A DNA stretch of 64,000 nucleotides from contig DATNPK010000104.1 in NCBI GenBank assembly GCA_036703275.1, positions 62,001 to 126,000 of the forward strand. The letters are read 5' to 3'. Each line of letters begins with the position of its first letter. The first letter of the stretch is position 1. Shown piece by piece: positions 9,295 to 18,151 of this stretch. Source of the DNA: Coleofasciculaceae cyanobacterium (GTDB taxonomy: Bacteria; Cyanobacteriota; Cyanobacteriia; Cyanobacteriales; Xenococcaceae). Position numbers and translations under genes: made by a program. A model generated the notes under the pieces. It saw only the letters and a list, made by a program, of their open reading frames with translations, did not search any database and was not told where the DNA came from.

Positions 9295-10080
9295 ATGAGA
9301 AAATTTGCTACTGTTCTATTGCTAAATCTGGGAATTATGAGTGGTTTGGCAAATACAGTTCAAGGAGAAAGTGCTGCTACTGCACCAGAGGAATTAACCG
9401 AGATCATTTCTGGAATAGAAAATGCAGCCAATAATCAGGATATCGAGCAATTGCTAGAATACTATAGTGATAATTTTACGAATACGGACGGCTTAACTAC
9501 CGAAACTCTGAGTGATGCCTTGATTGGGATCTGGAATAGTTATCCTGAACTTGAATACACAACAGAGATTGAGTCTTGGTCACAAAAGGGAAATCAGCTG
9601 ATAGCAGAAACTAAAACTACTATTGAAGGCGTTCAAAATACTGAGGGAAGAAAAGCGCGCTTAAATTCTATTATTAAATCTCGTCAGTATTTTCAAAACC
9701 AAAAGCTAGTCCGTCAGGAAATTTTGACAGAACAATCTCAGCTAAATTCTGGCAATAACCCACCTCAAGTTCAAATTGATGCTCCAACTGTAGTAACAGC
9801 AGGAGAAAAATATAATTTCGATCTAATCGTTAATGAACCTTTGGGCGAGCAAGTTTTGCTGGGGGCAGTACAGGAAGAGAAAACGGCGGGTAATCTGTAT
9901 CTTAACCCTACAGCACTAGAATTAGAACCATTGCCAGCGGGAGGAATTTATAAAGTGGCGACTGCTCCTTTGCTTCCCGAAAGCAACTGGCTTTCAGCAA
10001 TTTTGGTTCGAGGTGATGGGATGACGATGATTACTCATCGAATCAATATTAAAGCCAAGTCAAATGAACCACAAAATTAA
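9295..10080 (+). CDS. Exported NTF2-like domain protein
   Basis: The ATG chosen here gives 261 residues starting MRKFATVLLLNLGIM, a clean Sec signal peptide with cleavage likely near TVQG. An upstream TTG at 9217 would put 26 odd residues before the signal and is rejected. Residues 35-150 look like an NTF2/SnoaL-type domain (IENAANNQDIEQLLEYYSDN, then WNSYPELEYTTEIESW), often a ligand-binding or small enzymatic cup. A second beta-rich domain (residues 160-250) follows. The cargo is unknown. The location is periplasmic. Similar NTF2-plus-beta proteins are common in cyanobacteria without an assigned role. Confidence 0.7.
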   Translation: MRKFATVLLLNLGIMSGLANTVQGESAATAPEELTEIISGIENAANNQDIEQLLEYYSDNFTNTDGLTTETLSDALIGIWNSYPELEYTTEIESWSQKGNQLIAETKTTIEGVQNTEGRKARLNSIIKSRQYFQNQKLVRQEILTEQSQLNSGNNPPQVQIDAPTVVTAGEKYNFDLIVNEPLGEQVLLGAVQEEKTAGNLYLNPTALELEPLPAGGIYKVATAPLLPESNWLSAILVRGDGMTMITHRINIKAKSNEPQN

Positions 10081-10270
10081 GTAAAGCTGGGTTTGTTTAC
10101 CTAAAGATGGATGTCTACAGGCAAGAATACAAGTAAAGTAAACCTATTATTTGCTCAAGACAATGGTTTGATTAGCGATCGCGCCAGGAGAAATGATCCC
10201 TAATCCAGCTAATCTAAATTATGTAATTCTTAATGTAACTCTTCTTTATTTATTTGACGGACTTTGCAAC

Positions 10271-10871
10271 ATGAGCCAGAAATATCGTCAGCGTAATTGG
10301 CAATTGAGCAAAGTCTACTTTAAAAGAAGCTTATTAAATATTTTGTCACCTCGTTATCAACACAAACGCCACCAGTTACGCCATCAATCTTGGTTAAGAA
10401 GACGTATTCATCTGACTTATTTAAAACTGCGGAGATTACGGGGTAAACCAAAAACGGTAGCTAAAGGCTTAGCCATAGGTGTTTTTGCGGGCAGTTTTCC
10501 TTTTTTTGGCATTCAAAGTCTGATTGCTATTTTTTTAGCGACTATTTGCCGTGGAAGCAAGGTAGCTGCTGTGGCTGCCACTTGGATTAGTAACCCTTTG
10601 ATCTTATGTACCACTATTTGTCTTCAACTACAAAATTGGCAAGTTGTTACTGAGAACAAAAGATAGTACCTCACCGCCTTTAGACATCGAATCATTTACC
10701 GAATTTAAAGAATTGGGCTCAACTTTTGCCATTACGCTGCTAACGGGCAGCTTTGTAGTGGGAATAATTTTAGCCGTCATTACTTACTTTTACGGTTTGG
10801 CAATTTTAGAACGTTGGCGCGATCGCGGCGTTATTCGTCGTAAAATCAAGAGAAGAAACACCAGAAAATAA
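10271..10871 (+). pseudogene. DUF2062 membrane protein gene, frameshifted
   Basis: The first frame starts MSQKYRQRNWQLSK and reaches the DUF2062 core (KTVAKGLAIGVFAGSFPFFG), then loses homology straight after WISNPL. From 10602 another frame reads SYVPLFVFNYKIGKLLLRT, the expected continuation, and runs to the stop at 10871 with a second membrane helix and a basic tail. Removing the A at 10601 restores one protein of about 200 residues. DUF2062 proteins are small membrane proteins of unknown role. An earlier ATG at 10193 with an adjacent AGGAG is possible, but adds residues not usual for the family. Either a true frameshift mutation or a sequence error. Confidence 0.75.
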
Positions 10872-10879
10872 ACCGATCT

Positions 10880-12499
10880 TCAAGGCGATTTAGCCCATTT
10901 TTTACCCTGAATAATCGTGTGTTGTTCCCAGTCAGCTAAAGTATAGGGATAATCAAGACGATAATGTCCTCCACGACTTTCGGTACGAAAAATCGCACTT
11001 TTGAGGATTAAGTAGCCAATATCAAGTAAGTTAAGCGTTTCGGCATATAGCTTTAGCTGAGATTCTGCTGCAGGATGAATCAGCTGAATTTGTCGAGCGG
11101 GAGATAAATCGCTCACATATCGATGGAGAGCTAGATCGCTAAGTTGCGATCGCCAGGAGGTTACCATGGCGATCGCCTGCTCCATAATTTCCGCAGTACG
11201 GCAAATACCTGCACTCTGCCAAATTAGGTCGGGTAGCTGCTTTCTAACGGAGATAACTAATTCGATTTCCTCCTCCCAGTTAGCAGATATTTCTTTTGTC
11301 TCTAATGCAACAGTATCCAAAGCCTGAGGTTCTAATTTTGCCAGTTGAGCTGCATAAACTACGCATTCGAGTAAAGAATTACTTGCCAAACGGTTGGCTC
11401 CATGAACCCCAGTGCTGGCGGTTTCTCCTACAGCATATAGTCCAGAAATTGAGGTTTGATTCATCGTATCTACGGCAATTCCCCCCATCCAATAGTGAGC
11501 GGCAGGAGCAACAGGAATCGGCTTAGTAAATAAGTCCACGTTCCAATGCTGACAGACACGAATAATATTGGGAAAGCGATAGCGAATTCTATCTTGAGGA
11601 ATTGGCTGTAAATCCAGATAAACCTCGCTCTGGTCTGTTTTTTGCAGATGGGTAAAAATAGCTCGGCTAACTACATCTCTAGGGGCTAATTCTCCATCTG
11701 GATGATAGTCAAAAGCAAAACGTCGTCCGCTTCGATCGATTAGATGCGCTCCTTCTCCTCTAACCGCTTCGCTAATCAAAAATCTTGGTGCGCCAGTCAC
11801 TGTTAGGGCAGTAGGATGGAACTGAACAAATTCGGGATCCCTAATTATGGCATCACTTCGCCAGGCGATCGCCACTCCATCTCCTGTACTAACTTCAGGA
11901 TTGGTTGTTTGAGAGAAGACTTGTCCGCCGCCGCCTGTAGCTAAAATCACTGCTGAAGCTTGAATCCAGCTGATCTTACTGTCTTTTAAGATACTTATTC
12001 CCTGGCATCTGCGCTCTGAATTTAGCCAAAGCCCAAGCGCAAAAGCTTGAGACAATACCTGAATATTGCTCTTTTGTAATACCTGTTGTGCTAAAGTGGC
12101 TACAATCGCTCTACCTGTAGTATCCGCAGCATGGAGTACCCTGGAGCGAGAATGAGCAGCCTCTAAAGTCATTGATAGTTGGTTTTGATGTCGATCAAAA
12201 GCTACCCCCATTTCGACCAGTGATTGAATCGAATCAGCAGCATGATCGACTAAAAACTGTACTGCATCGCGATCGCACAAGCCTGCCCCAGCTTTTAAAG
12301 TATCGTCTAAATGCAGCTGAGGAGAATCTTCTGGACTAATAGCAGCGGCAATACCGCCCTGCGCCCAATCACTAGCCCCCGTATTTAATCGATCTTTGGT
12401 GATTAAAGCAACTTTTAAATTATTAGGCAGACACAAAGCTCCGTAGAGTCCCGCAGCCCCCGAACCCACTACAGCTACATCAAACTTAGGATAATTCAA
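10880..12499 (-). CDS. nadB: L-aspartate oxidase
   Basis: NadB oxidises L-aspartate to iminoaspartate, the first step of de novo NAD synthesis, passing product to quinolinate synthase NadA. The FAD-binding Rossmann motif VGSGAAGLYG is at residues 11-20. The flavoprotein family signatures follow: ASDWAQGGIAAA, the FQHPTAL-type segment (VQFHPTAL), and GLYAVGETASTGVHGANRLA near residue 355. The C-terminal helical domain of the succinate dehydrogenase/NadB superfamily is complete. At 539 residues the length is normal. It is convergent with the DUF2062 gene, with only 8 bases between stops. Confidence 0.95.
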   Translation of the reverse strand: MNYPKFDVAVVGSGAAGLYGALCLPNNLKVALITKDRLNTGASDWAQGGIAAAISPEDSPQLHLDDTLKAGAGLCDRDAVQFLVDHAADSIQSLVEMGVAFDRHQNQLSMTLEAAHSRSRVLHAADTTGRAIVATLAQQVLQKSNIQVLSQAFALGLWLNSERRCQGISILKDSKISWIQASAVILATGGGGQVFSQTTNPEVSTGDGVAIAWRSDAIIRDPEFVQFHPTALTVTGAPRFLISEAVRGEGAHLIDRSGRRFAFDYHPDGELAPRDVVSRAIFTHLQKTDQSEVYLDLQPIPQDRIRYRFPNIIRVCQHWNVDLFTKPIPVAPAAHYWMGGIAVDTMNQTSISGLYAVGETASTGVHGANRLASNSLLECVVYAAQLAKLEPQALDTVALETKEISANWEEEIELVISVRKQLPDLIWQSAGICRTAEIMEQAIAMVTSWRSQLSDLALHRYVSDLSPARQIQLIHPAAESQLKLYAETLNLLDIGYLILKSAIFRTESRGGHYRLDYPYTLADWEQHTIIQGKKWAKSP

Positions 12500-12610
12500 T
12501 TTTAATTATTCTGACAGATCTTAATTGGCATTTATCATGCCACATAGCGATAAAAAAACCACGCCCAATTTAGAAACGCGGTTACAAAAATCAATCTGGA
12601 TTTTTATTGT

Positions 12611-13018
12611 TTAATATAGTCCAGGATTATAGCGATCGCCTCCTGCATTCATCGAAGCTTCGATGTCGGTGACAAAAAACTCATCTAAATTTGCTTGCAG
12701 ACGCTCTAGCTGGCTGTCGCTCAAGCCAGGAATTTCCAAAACATCTTCTACACTCTCATAGGGAGCATTTTGAATAATTTTACTAGCCAAATTAGGGTAA
12801 AATCCTCGTAGTCTACGAAACTCTCTAACGTCGCTATTGTTTAGATCGAGCTTCCCTTGAATCAACTCTTTGCGTTTGGCATCAGCCGTATTGACACGAG
12901 CTAACAACGCCGAAGACTGCACTGTAAACAATCTCTCACTAGCTTGGGCTGCGCTGGCAAATCCCCAAGAACCTATAATCAATAATACGGCAGCTAAAAT
13001 ACCGATCAATTTTTTCAT
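12611..13018 (-). CDS. psbU: Photosystem II extrinsic protein PsbU
   Basis: PsbU (12 kDa) caps the lumenal side of photosystem II, stabilising the manganese cluster and chloride. Residues 1-26 form a signal peptide (LIGILAAVLLIIGSWGFASA) for export to the lumen. The mature part contains two helix-hairpin-helix-like elements, including KIDLNN-type residues (KLDLNNSDVREFRRL) and SVEDVLEIPGLSD. The length of 135 is typical of the precursor. It is transcribed alone, leftward, with a long AT-rich upstream region that should contain its promoter. Confidence 0.95.
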   Translation of the reverse strand: MKKLIGILAAVLLIIGSWGFASAAQASERLFTVQSSALLARVNTADAKRKELIQGKLDLNNSDVREFRRLRGFYPNLASKIIQNAPYESVEDVLEIPGLSDSQLERLQANLDEFFVTDIEASMNAGGDRYNPGLY

Positions 13019-13609
13019 TGGTTTTCATTCCCCTTAATCTGAAGATATTTTACTCACAGAGAAATATTTTATTTTCTCTATAAATGTTAATTTTTGTTTG
13101 CTATTTTTTCTTTATGAGGTTTTCGTGTATTTAATACACTCAAAGCCTCTGAACAAATGACGTTGTTATATATCATAATTCTTTCACCACATTTTTCAAA
13201 TACTAAGTTTTAGTAATCACGATTGTTACTCGACAAAATAGGTCAACCGTATACATAATTGAGCAGTTTGTCTATTGAACTTGTTTAATGCAGACTAAGA
13301 CAATAATCGGGGCTAAGCCCGCTTAGAGCGTCAGTTATTCACCGCCTTCTGCGATCGTTTAATGACGACATCACGTCTGTCACTGTTGTGTTGAGGAACT
13401 GTGAACTTTGAGTTTTTTAAATAGCAACCCTATTGTTTTACTTTATTAAAGTCAGCATTATTCAGTTGCGTTGCCTAGTTCAAACCTGCCGACCATACCT
13501 TGGTTATTTATAGTCATGACCAACAGGTATTACCAAGGCTGATAAAAATGTCGAGATTCACTATTTTTACTTCTAAACAGATTCATAGGTAAATAATTTA
13601 TAATCAAAC
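13019..13609. other. Long intergenic region between psbU and the rhomboid gene
   Basis: The two flanking genes are divergent, so both promoters lie here. The sequence is AT-rich with a slightly GC-richer part around 13305-13400. I found no supported reading frame, RNA gene or repeat shared with other blocks in the window. A weak inverted pair TACCTTGG / CCAAGG (13496-13542) is noted, without an assigned role. Confidence 0.35.
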
Positions 13610-14203
13610 ATGAGTAGCTATTATCGAAAACCAGTAAAGCAGAAACTAATTTTGAAAGAGTTTAAGGTTTTGATTGTTTCAATCACTATATTCTGGGTGG
13701 TTGAGATTCTCGACAAATTTGTATTTAACAACAGCTTGGATAGTTATGGTATTCAACCTCATAGTTTAGTTGGGTTGAGAGGAATCTTGTTTGCGCCATT
13801 TCTTCATGGCGGATTTGCACACTTGATAGCTAATACCATTCCCTTTCTTACTTTGGGGTGGTTGACCATGATCCAAGAAACTAGCGATTTTTATATTGCC
13901 TCAATTGTCAGTGCCTTAGTTGGCGGGCTTGGAGTTTGGCTATTTGCTGCACCTAACTCAGTTCATATAGGTGCAAGTATTCTAATTTATGGCTACCTGG
14001 GCTTTTTACTGCTACGAGGCTATTTTCAGAAAAACTTTCCCTCGATCGCTCTGTCGATCTTGGTGGCGGTTGTCTATGGTAGCTTTATTTGGGGGGTGTT
14101 TCCTTCCGATGTCAGAGTTTCATGGCAAGGACATTTGTTTGGCTTTATTGGTGGCGCGATCGCCGCTAAAACGGTTGCTCAAGAAAAGAAATTTCGTGGC
14201 TAG
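13610..14203 (+). CDS. Rhomboid-family intramembrane serine protease
   Basis: Rhomboids cut membrane-protein substrates inside the bilayer using a Ser-His dyad. About six membrane segments are visible. The conserved HGGFAHLIANT loop lies at residues 66-76, the Ser is in GASILIYG (Ser123) and the His is in GHLFGF (His175). The position after Ser is Ile where most rhomboids have Gly (GASG), so the active site is slightly unusual, though the dyad is intact. The length of 197 fits the short bacterial form. It is monocistronic, with a structured intergenic region downstream. Confidence 0.87.
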   Translation: MSSYYRKPVKQKLILKEFKVLIVSITIFWVVEILDKFVFNNSLDSYGIQPHSLVGLRGILFAPFLHGGFAHLIANTIPFLTLGWLTMIQETSDFYIASIVSALVGGLGVWLFAAPNSVHIGASILIYGYLGFLLLRGYFQKNFPSIALSILVAVVYGSFIWGVFPSDVRVSWQGHLFGFIGGAIAAKTVAQEKKFRG

Positions 14204-14344
14204 TTAATCGTAAATTTGAGCATAGATACTTGTCTTGTTTTAGCCCAATGCTTTTAGGCTACAAAATACAGAATATATATCTAAGATGTATTTAGAGCAA
14301 AGATTAAGTAAAGTTAACTGTAATACTAAAGACTCATGAAATAA

Positions 14345-14436
14345 TAAAGATAGTAATGACAGATTACTCGTCCGTTATTACTATCAACTCGGTAATATAG
14401 TTGAGGGAAGCACGTCAAATGATTGTGCTTCTTTTT
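14345..14436 (+). ncRNA. Candidate structured small RNA with intrinsic terminator
   Basis: Three hairpins follow each other on the plus strand. Stem 1 pairs 14350-14360 with 14374-14384 (11 pairs including one G-U, 13-base loop). Stem 2 pairs TCAACT 14384-14389 with AGTTGA 14399-14404. Stem 3 is GAAGCAC 14407-14413 with GTGCTTC 14425-14431 followed by a U tract, an intrinsic terminator. The compact series, about 140 bases past the rhomboid stop, looks like an independent sRNA or a long structured 3' UTR. No promoter could be assigned with confidence, and it does not match Yfr1 or Yfr2 motifs I know. Confidence 0.45.
14407..14436 (+). terminator. Intrinsic terminator, plus strand
   Basis: A 7-base-pair stem GAAGCAC / GTGCTTC with an 11-base loop is followed by TTTTT. 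It would end either the rhomboid transcript or the candidate small RNA just upstream. The next gene is convergent, so a terminator here is expected. Confidence 0.7.
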
Positions 14437-14494
14437 CTTATTGAGCTATTAGCTGGTTGTACCTGTTATCAAAAGTAACAGGTACAACTTAATA

Positions 14495-16450
14495 TTACCG
14501 ACTAACCGCTGGTAAAGCTGGGCGCATTTCTGGCTTAGTATCTTCGATTAGCAAGTTTCTAATTAGTCTTGCTGCCATTTTTTGAGTCAGTCTTTCGGCC
14601 ACCTTCTGTCCCATTTTTTGAGTTTCTGGCTTAGTAATTATCTTGGCAATAATCGAGACTAAGTGAGTAGGATCAAAACCTGGGGTTTGCTGTAGAATAC
14701 CAACAATATTTTTCAGATGAGTCATCGTATAAGAATCTTGTCGATATTCGGCAGGAGTTTCCTGCACGGCTAAACCTACTTGCTGGCGAAAAGCGGTAGA
14801 AATACTAAATATTGTTCTACGTCCTAAACTATCAATTGCATTGACCAACTCATCGGCAATGCGATCGCGAATAAATGCACCGCGATCGCTGTATAAATAA
14901 TCAAGACCCTGATCTACTACGCTATCAAAATCGTAATCTCTAGAACTAGTAGCATTGTTCAGCAAGTTTTCCAAACGATGCCAACGAAAACCTTCTTCTT
15001 TAAACAACAAGTCTTTTAAAGATGCTCTTAATTCGGGTGCAGGGTCGGTTAATAAACGTTTGGCAATGTAGGGATAAGCTTTACTCAAAACTTTAAACTC
15101 TGGGTCGATGCCGATAGCAATTCCTTCTAAAGTAACCATCGAACGAATGATTAAAGCATAGTAAGCAGGTACGGTAAAAGGAAACTCATACATCATCGCC
15201 GACATCTGATCGGTGATGCTTTTGAAGTTCAATTCAGCAACAGTCGCACCCAAAGCATTACCAAATACGTTAGCTAAAGCTGGAACAATAGGTCTTAAGT
15301 CCGTTCCTGGGGTTAAAAAGTCTAATTTGACGTAATCTTCAGCTAATGATTCAAAATCGCGATTGACCAAGTGAACCACAGCTTCAATTAGACCATATCT
15401 TTGATAAGGCTTGATACGGCTCATCATACCGAAATCTAGATAAGCTAATCTGCCATCCGCCATTGCTAACAAGTTACCAGGATGAGGATCGGCATGAAAA
15501 AAACCATGTTCTAGCAGCTGTCTGAGAGAGCATTCTACCCCTATTTCCACCAGATGGGTAGCATCGATTCCCTGAGCCTGTACAGCATCAATATCAGTGA
15601 GCTTAGTGCCACTGATCCATTCCATGGTGAGGACACGTTTACCCGTATATTCCCAATAGATTTTAGGAACATAAATTTCCTCTATATAACCGTAAAACTC
15701 TTGAAACTTCTCGGCGTTGCGTCCTTCCTGGTTATAGTTAGTTTCCTCAAAAATACGCTCGGCTAACTCATCAATAATCGATCGCAGGTTAGAGCGAACC
15801 TGTTTAATATTATCTTGTACCCAACCTGCTAACATTCTCATAATATAAATATCAAGAGTAATGCGGCGGTTGAGATCGGGACGTTGCACTTTGACTGCAA
15901 CTTCTTCTCCTGTTTTTAATCGACCTTTGTAGACTTGTCCTAAAGATGCAGCAGCAATCGGTTGAGGGGAAAGCTCTGCGTAAATATCTTCTGGTCTTTT
16001 GCCAAGTTCTTCTTCAATAAAGCGAAATGCTACTTCGTTGGAAAAAGAAGGAATTTTATCTTGTAACGTAGTTAATTCTTCTAAATAAGCAGGAGGGACT
16101 ACATCAGGTCTGGTAGACAAAGCCTGACCGATCTTGATATATGCTGGTCCTAGCTTAGTCAATATTTTAATGAGCTGACGCGCTCTTTTTTTCTGCTTAA
16201 GAATGGAATTTCCAGTCAAGTTGTCCCACCATACTCCCAAGGCAAACCTAGTAAAAAGGAACAAGATGCTAATCAGCCGACTGAGTACTGTAAAAGGGCG
16301 ATTACGATATCTAGCATTGTTGGTTTCTGAATTGTAACGCCAGTCAGCATTTGGCTCGTCGTATGCTAATTCAGTATCTTCGTAAGTATCGATCGCCTGT
16401 GATGGTACGGTGATGGTGTCTATTGGAGATGATAATGTCTCGTAAGGCAT
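14495..16450 (-). CDS. ABC1/UbiB-family atypical kinase
   Basis: ABC1 (AarF/UbiB/ADCK) proteins are atypical kinase-fold ATPases linked to quinone metabolism and, in cyanobacteria and plastids, to prenylquinone and stress functions. The family marks are present: KxGQ motif in KIGQALSTRPDVVP, the Ala-rich loop AAASLGQVYKG, ExD-type helix, HADPHPGN catalytic segment and LDFG metal-binding motif. About 651 residues from the ATG at 16450. An upstream TTG would add a hydrophobic tail and is less likely. It is encoded downstream of, and on the same strand as, the Anbu gene, though separated by more than 150 bases. Confidence 0.92.
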   Translation of the reverse strand: MPYETLSSPIDTITVPSQAIDTYEDTELAYDEPNADWRYNSETNNARYRNRPFTVLSRLISILFLFTRFALGVWWDNLTGNSILKQKKRARQLIKILTKLGPAYIKIGQALSTRPDVVPPAYLEELTTLQDKIPSFSNEVAFRFIEEELGKRPEDIYAELSPQPIAAASLGQVYKGRLKTGEEVAVKVQRPDLNRRITLDIYIMRMLAGWVQDNIKQVRSNLRSIIDELAERIFEETNYNQEGRNAEKFQEFYGYIEEIYVPKIYWEYTGKRVLTMEWISGTKLTDIDAVQAQGIDATHLVEIGVECSLRQLLEHGFFHADPHPGNLLAMADGRLAYLDFGMMSRIKPYQRYGLIEAVVHLVNRDFESLAEDYVKLDFLTPGTDLRPIVPALANVFGNALGATVAELNFKSITDQMSAMMYEFPFTVPAYYALIIRSMVTLEGIAIGIDPEFKVLSKAYPYIAKRLLTDPAPELRASLKDLLFKEEGFRWHRLENLLNNATSSRDYDFDSVVDQGLDYLYSDRGAFIRDRIADELVNAIDSLGRRTIFSISTAFRQQVGLAVQETPAEYRQDSYTMTHLKNIVGILQQTPGFDPTHLVSIIAKIITKPETQKMGQKVAERLTQKMAARLIRNLLIEDTKPEMRPALPAVSR

Positions 16451-16603
16451 AATTTTAAGACTGACGTTAACAAGTTTTATGAATAATTGTAACAACAGAT
16501 AGAGATAAACTCCTCTCTCTTAAGACTAAAGTTCCAAGCTGTGTTTTGAGAATTGGGTATTACCGAATACATTCTTCAGCAATTAGAGATGACAATAAAT
16601 CGC

Positions 16604-16699
16604 TTAGTCTAAATAAATATCTTCTCCAGGCATAGTCGATTCATGCTCCCAATCAATATCAGGCATAGCTTCAAAAGCTTGGCGTACGGATTTTTGCCA
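16604..16699 (-). pseudogene. Out-of-frame C-terminal tail of the Anbu gene
   Basis: Immediately after the point where the Anbu frame turns into KIRTPSF and stops, a shifted frame reads WQKSVRQAFEAMPDIDWE, then ends at TAA 16604-16606. This reads like the normal Anbu C-terminus following YLAKIRTL. Deleting one base at 16700 joins the two frames into a protein of about 257 residues. Confidence 0.7.
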
Positions 16700-17372
16700 T
16701 AAGAGTACGGATTTTGGCTAGGTAAGGCGCACCAAGGCGTAATTCTAGAGTATCGCAGAGATCGAAGCTATCGGTTTTATACATAATCAAATTGATCGGT
16801 GGTCCAACTGAAATATTTGATTTCATGGTTGAATCAATCGATAGTAAAGCGCATTTAGCGATATCTTCTAGGGGCGTATCATAGGCTATGGTGCGGTCTA
16901 TGATGGGTTTTCCATATTTAGTTTCCCCAATTTGAAGAAAAGGAGTTTCTTTAGTTGCCTGAATAAAGTTCCCTTGAGGATAGATTAAATATAGCTGTGG
17001 ATTTTCGCCAATAATTTGCTCACCTAAGAGAAAGTTACAGCTAAAGTCGATCTTGTCTTTTTCGAGCCAGGGGCGATCTAATTCCTGAATCTCTCTACTT
17101 TTACTGCCGATATAGGCAGCAATATCATACATGGTAGCTAGAGTATGCAAATTTTTGCTTTCTTGATTTTGAATATCTCGATTGAGCCTGGTTAATACTC
17201 CCTGAGTAACTGAAAGGCTACCCGAAGCACAGATGACAATTACTCTTTCGCCTGGTACGGATAAATCGAACAGTTTCTTGTATGTAGAGATATAGTCTAC
17301 CCCTGCATTAGTACGGGAATCGCCAGCCATCACGATGCCGAATTTATTGATAATACCCAGGCAATAAGTCAT
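16671..17372 (-). CDS. Anbu proteasome-like protease
   Basis: Anbu is an ancestral beta-subunit-like member of the proteasome/HslV Ntn-hydrolase family that forms open-ring or helical assemblies. The N-terminus MTYCLGIINKFGIVMAGDSRTNAGVD has the catalytic Thr2 exposed after Met removal, Asp and Ser/Arg of the family, and DYISTYKKLF. The core (VIVICASGSLSVTQGVLTRL, FLLGEQI, KPIIDRTI) is intact. The last residues (MAKIRTPSF) are abnormal because of a frameshift at about 16700, so the natural C-terminal helix is missing from this frame. It lies 25 bases after the zinc-ribbon gene and is probably co-transcribed with it. Activity may survive, since the catalytic part precedes the lesion. Confidence 0.9.
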   Translation of the reverse strand: MTYCLGIINKFGIVMAGDSRTNAGVDYISTYKKLFDLSVPGERVIVICASGSLSVTQGVLTRLNRDIQNQESKNLHTLATMYDIAAYIGSKSREIQELDRPWLEKDKIDFSCNFLLGEQIIGENPQLYLIYPQGNFIQATKETPFLQIGETKYGKPIIDRTIAYDTPLEDIAKCALLSIDSTMKSNISVGPPINLIMYKTDSFDLCDTLELRLGAPYLAKIRTLMAKIRTPSF

Positions 17373-17397
17373 ATACTTTTTTACTTTTTGAGAGCAG

Positions 17398-17928
17398 TTA
17401 TTTATTTAGTTGATGACCACAACTACGGCAAAAGCGATCGCTTTCCTTGGCTTGTGTGCCACACTGAGAGCAAAATTGCTTGGTCACATTAGTTTTTGAT
17501 TGATTTGCCAAGCTCATAGCCATATTTCCCATCTGCATTGACATCGAATTGATATCCATCGACATATTGTCCATTTTCATCGGCTGCATCGGCTGCATTG
17601 GTTTAATGTCAAAAGGTTTTTGACCAGACTCAGGCACCTCTTTCAAGTCCACCATTGGATAGTCTGTGGTAGAAATAGGAGCGATTGTGCTAATACTATT
17701 GTGCTGAATTTGAATGTAATATGAACCGGTTTCAGTATCTATTTGGAGTACAAAACTCGCTCCAACTTTAAATAACTTGGGCTTCGAGATCCACTTTCCC
17801 GTACTAAAACTGCTGCCTTGACTTTGTTGTTGCCCAGCACTGCTCATCATCAAAGTAATTTGAGTTTGTGTTCCCCAAAGCGCGATCGCTAGCTTCTGGG
17901 TATTGCTCAGAATTGCCGCATAAGCCAT
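17398..17928 (-). CDS. Zinc-ribbon protein with Met-rich linker
   Basis: The C-terminus has two CxxC pairs (FCSQCGTQ and FCRSCGHQLNK), a zinc ribbon of about 25 residues. A Met-rich stretch at residues 108-140 (PMQPMQPMKMDNMSMDINSM) links it to an N-terminal beta-rich domain of about 95 residues that I do not recognise. No signal peptide is clear. It is the first gene of a likely two-gene unit with Anbu, so it may assist or tether that protease, which is inference from position only. The Met-rich linker could bind soft metals or be simple low complexity. Confidence 0.7.
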   Translation of the reverse strand: MAYAAILSNTQKLAIALWGTQTQITLMMSSAGQQQSQGSSFSTGKWISKPKLFKVGASFVLQIDTETGSYYIQIQHNSISTIAPISTTDYPMVDLKEVPESGQKPFDIKPMQPMQPMKMDNMSMDINSMSMQMGNMAMSLANQSKTNVTKQFCSQCGTQAKESDRFCRSCGHQLNK

Positions 17929-18151
17929 AAACCCTGCTCTAAAGTTAATTATTATTCGCTCGTATAAATTTGTTACTGATGTAATTTTCCGTCCAATACG
18001 AGACGCACAGAATAAAGATATTTTTAAATTATGGTTTTCGACTAGTAGGCTAATTAATTAGAGTCAATTAGAGACAAATAAATCTAAATAACTTTTAGGC
18101 AGATAACAGAGATTCACCATAGACTAAGTTGAACTTAGAGTGTTGGCTTTA

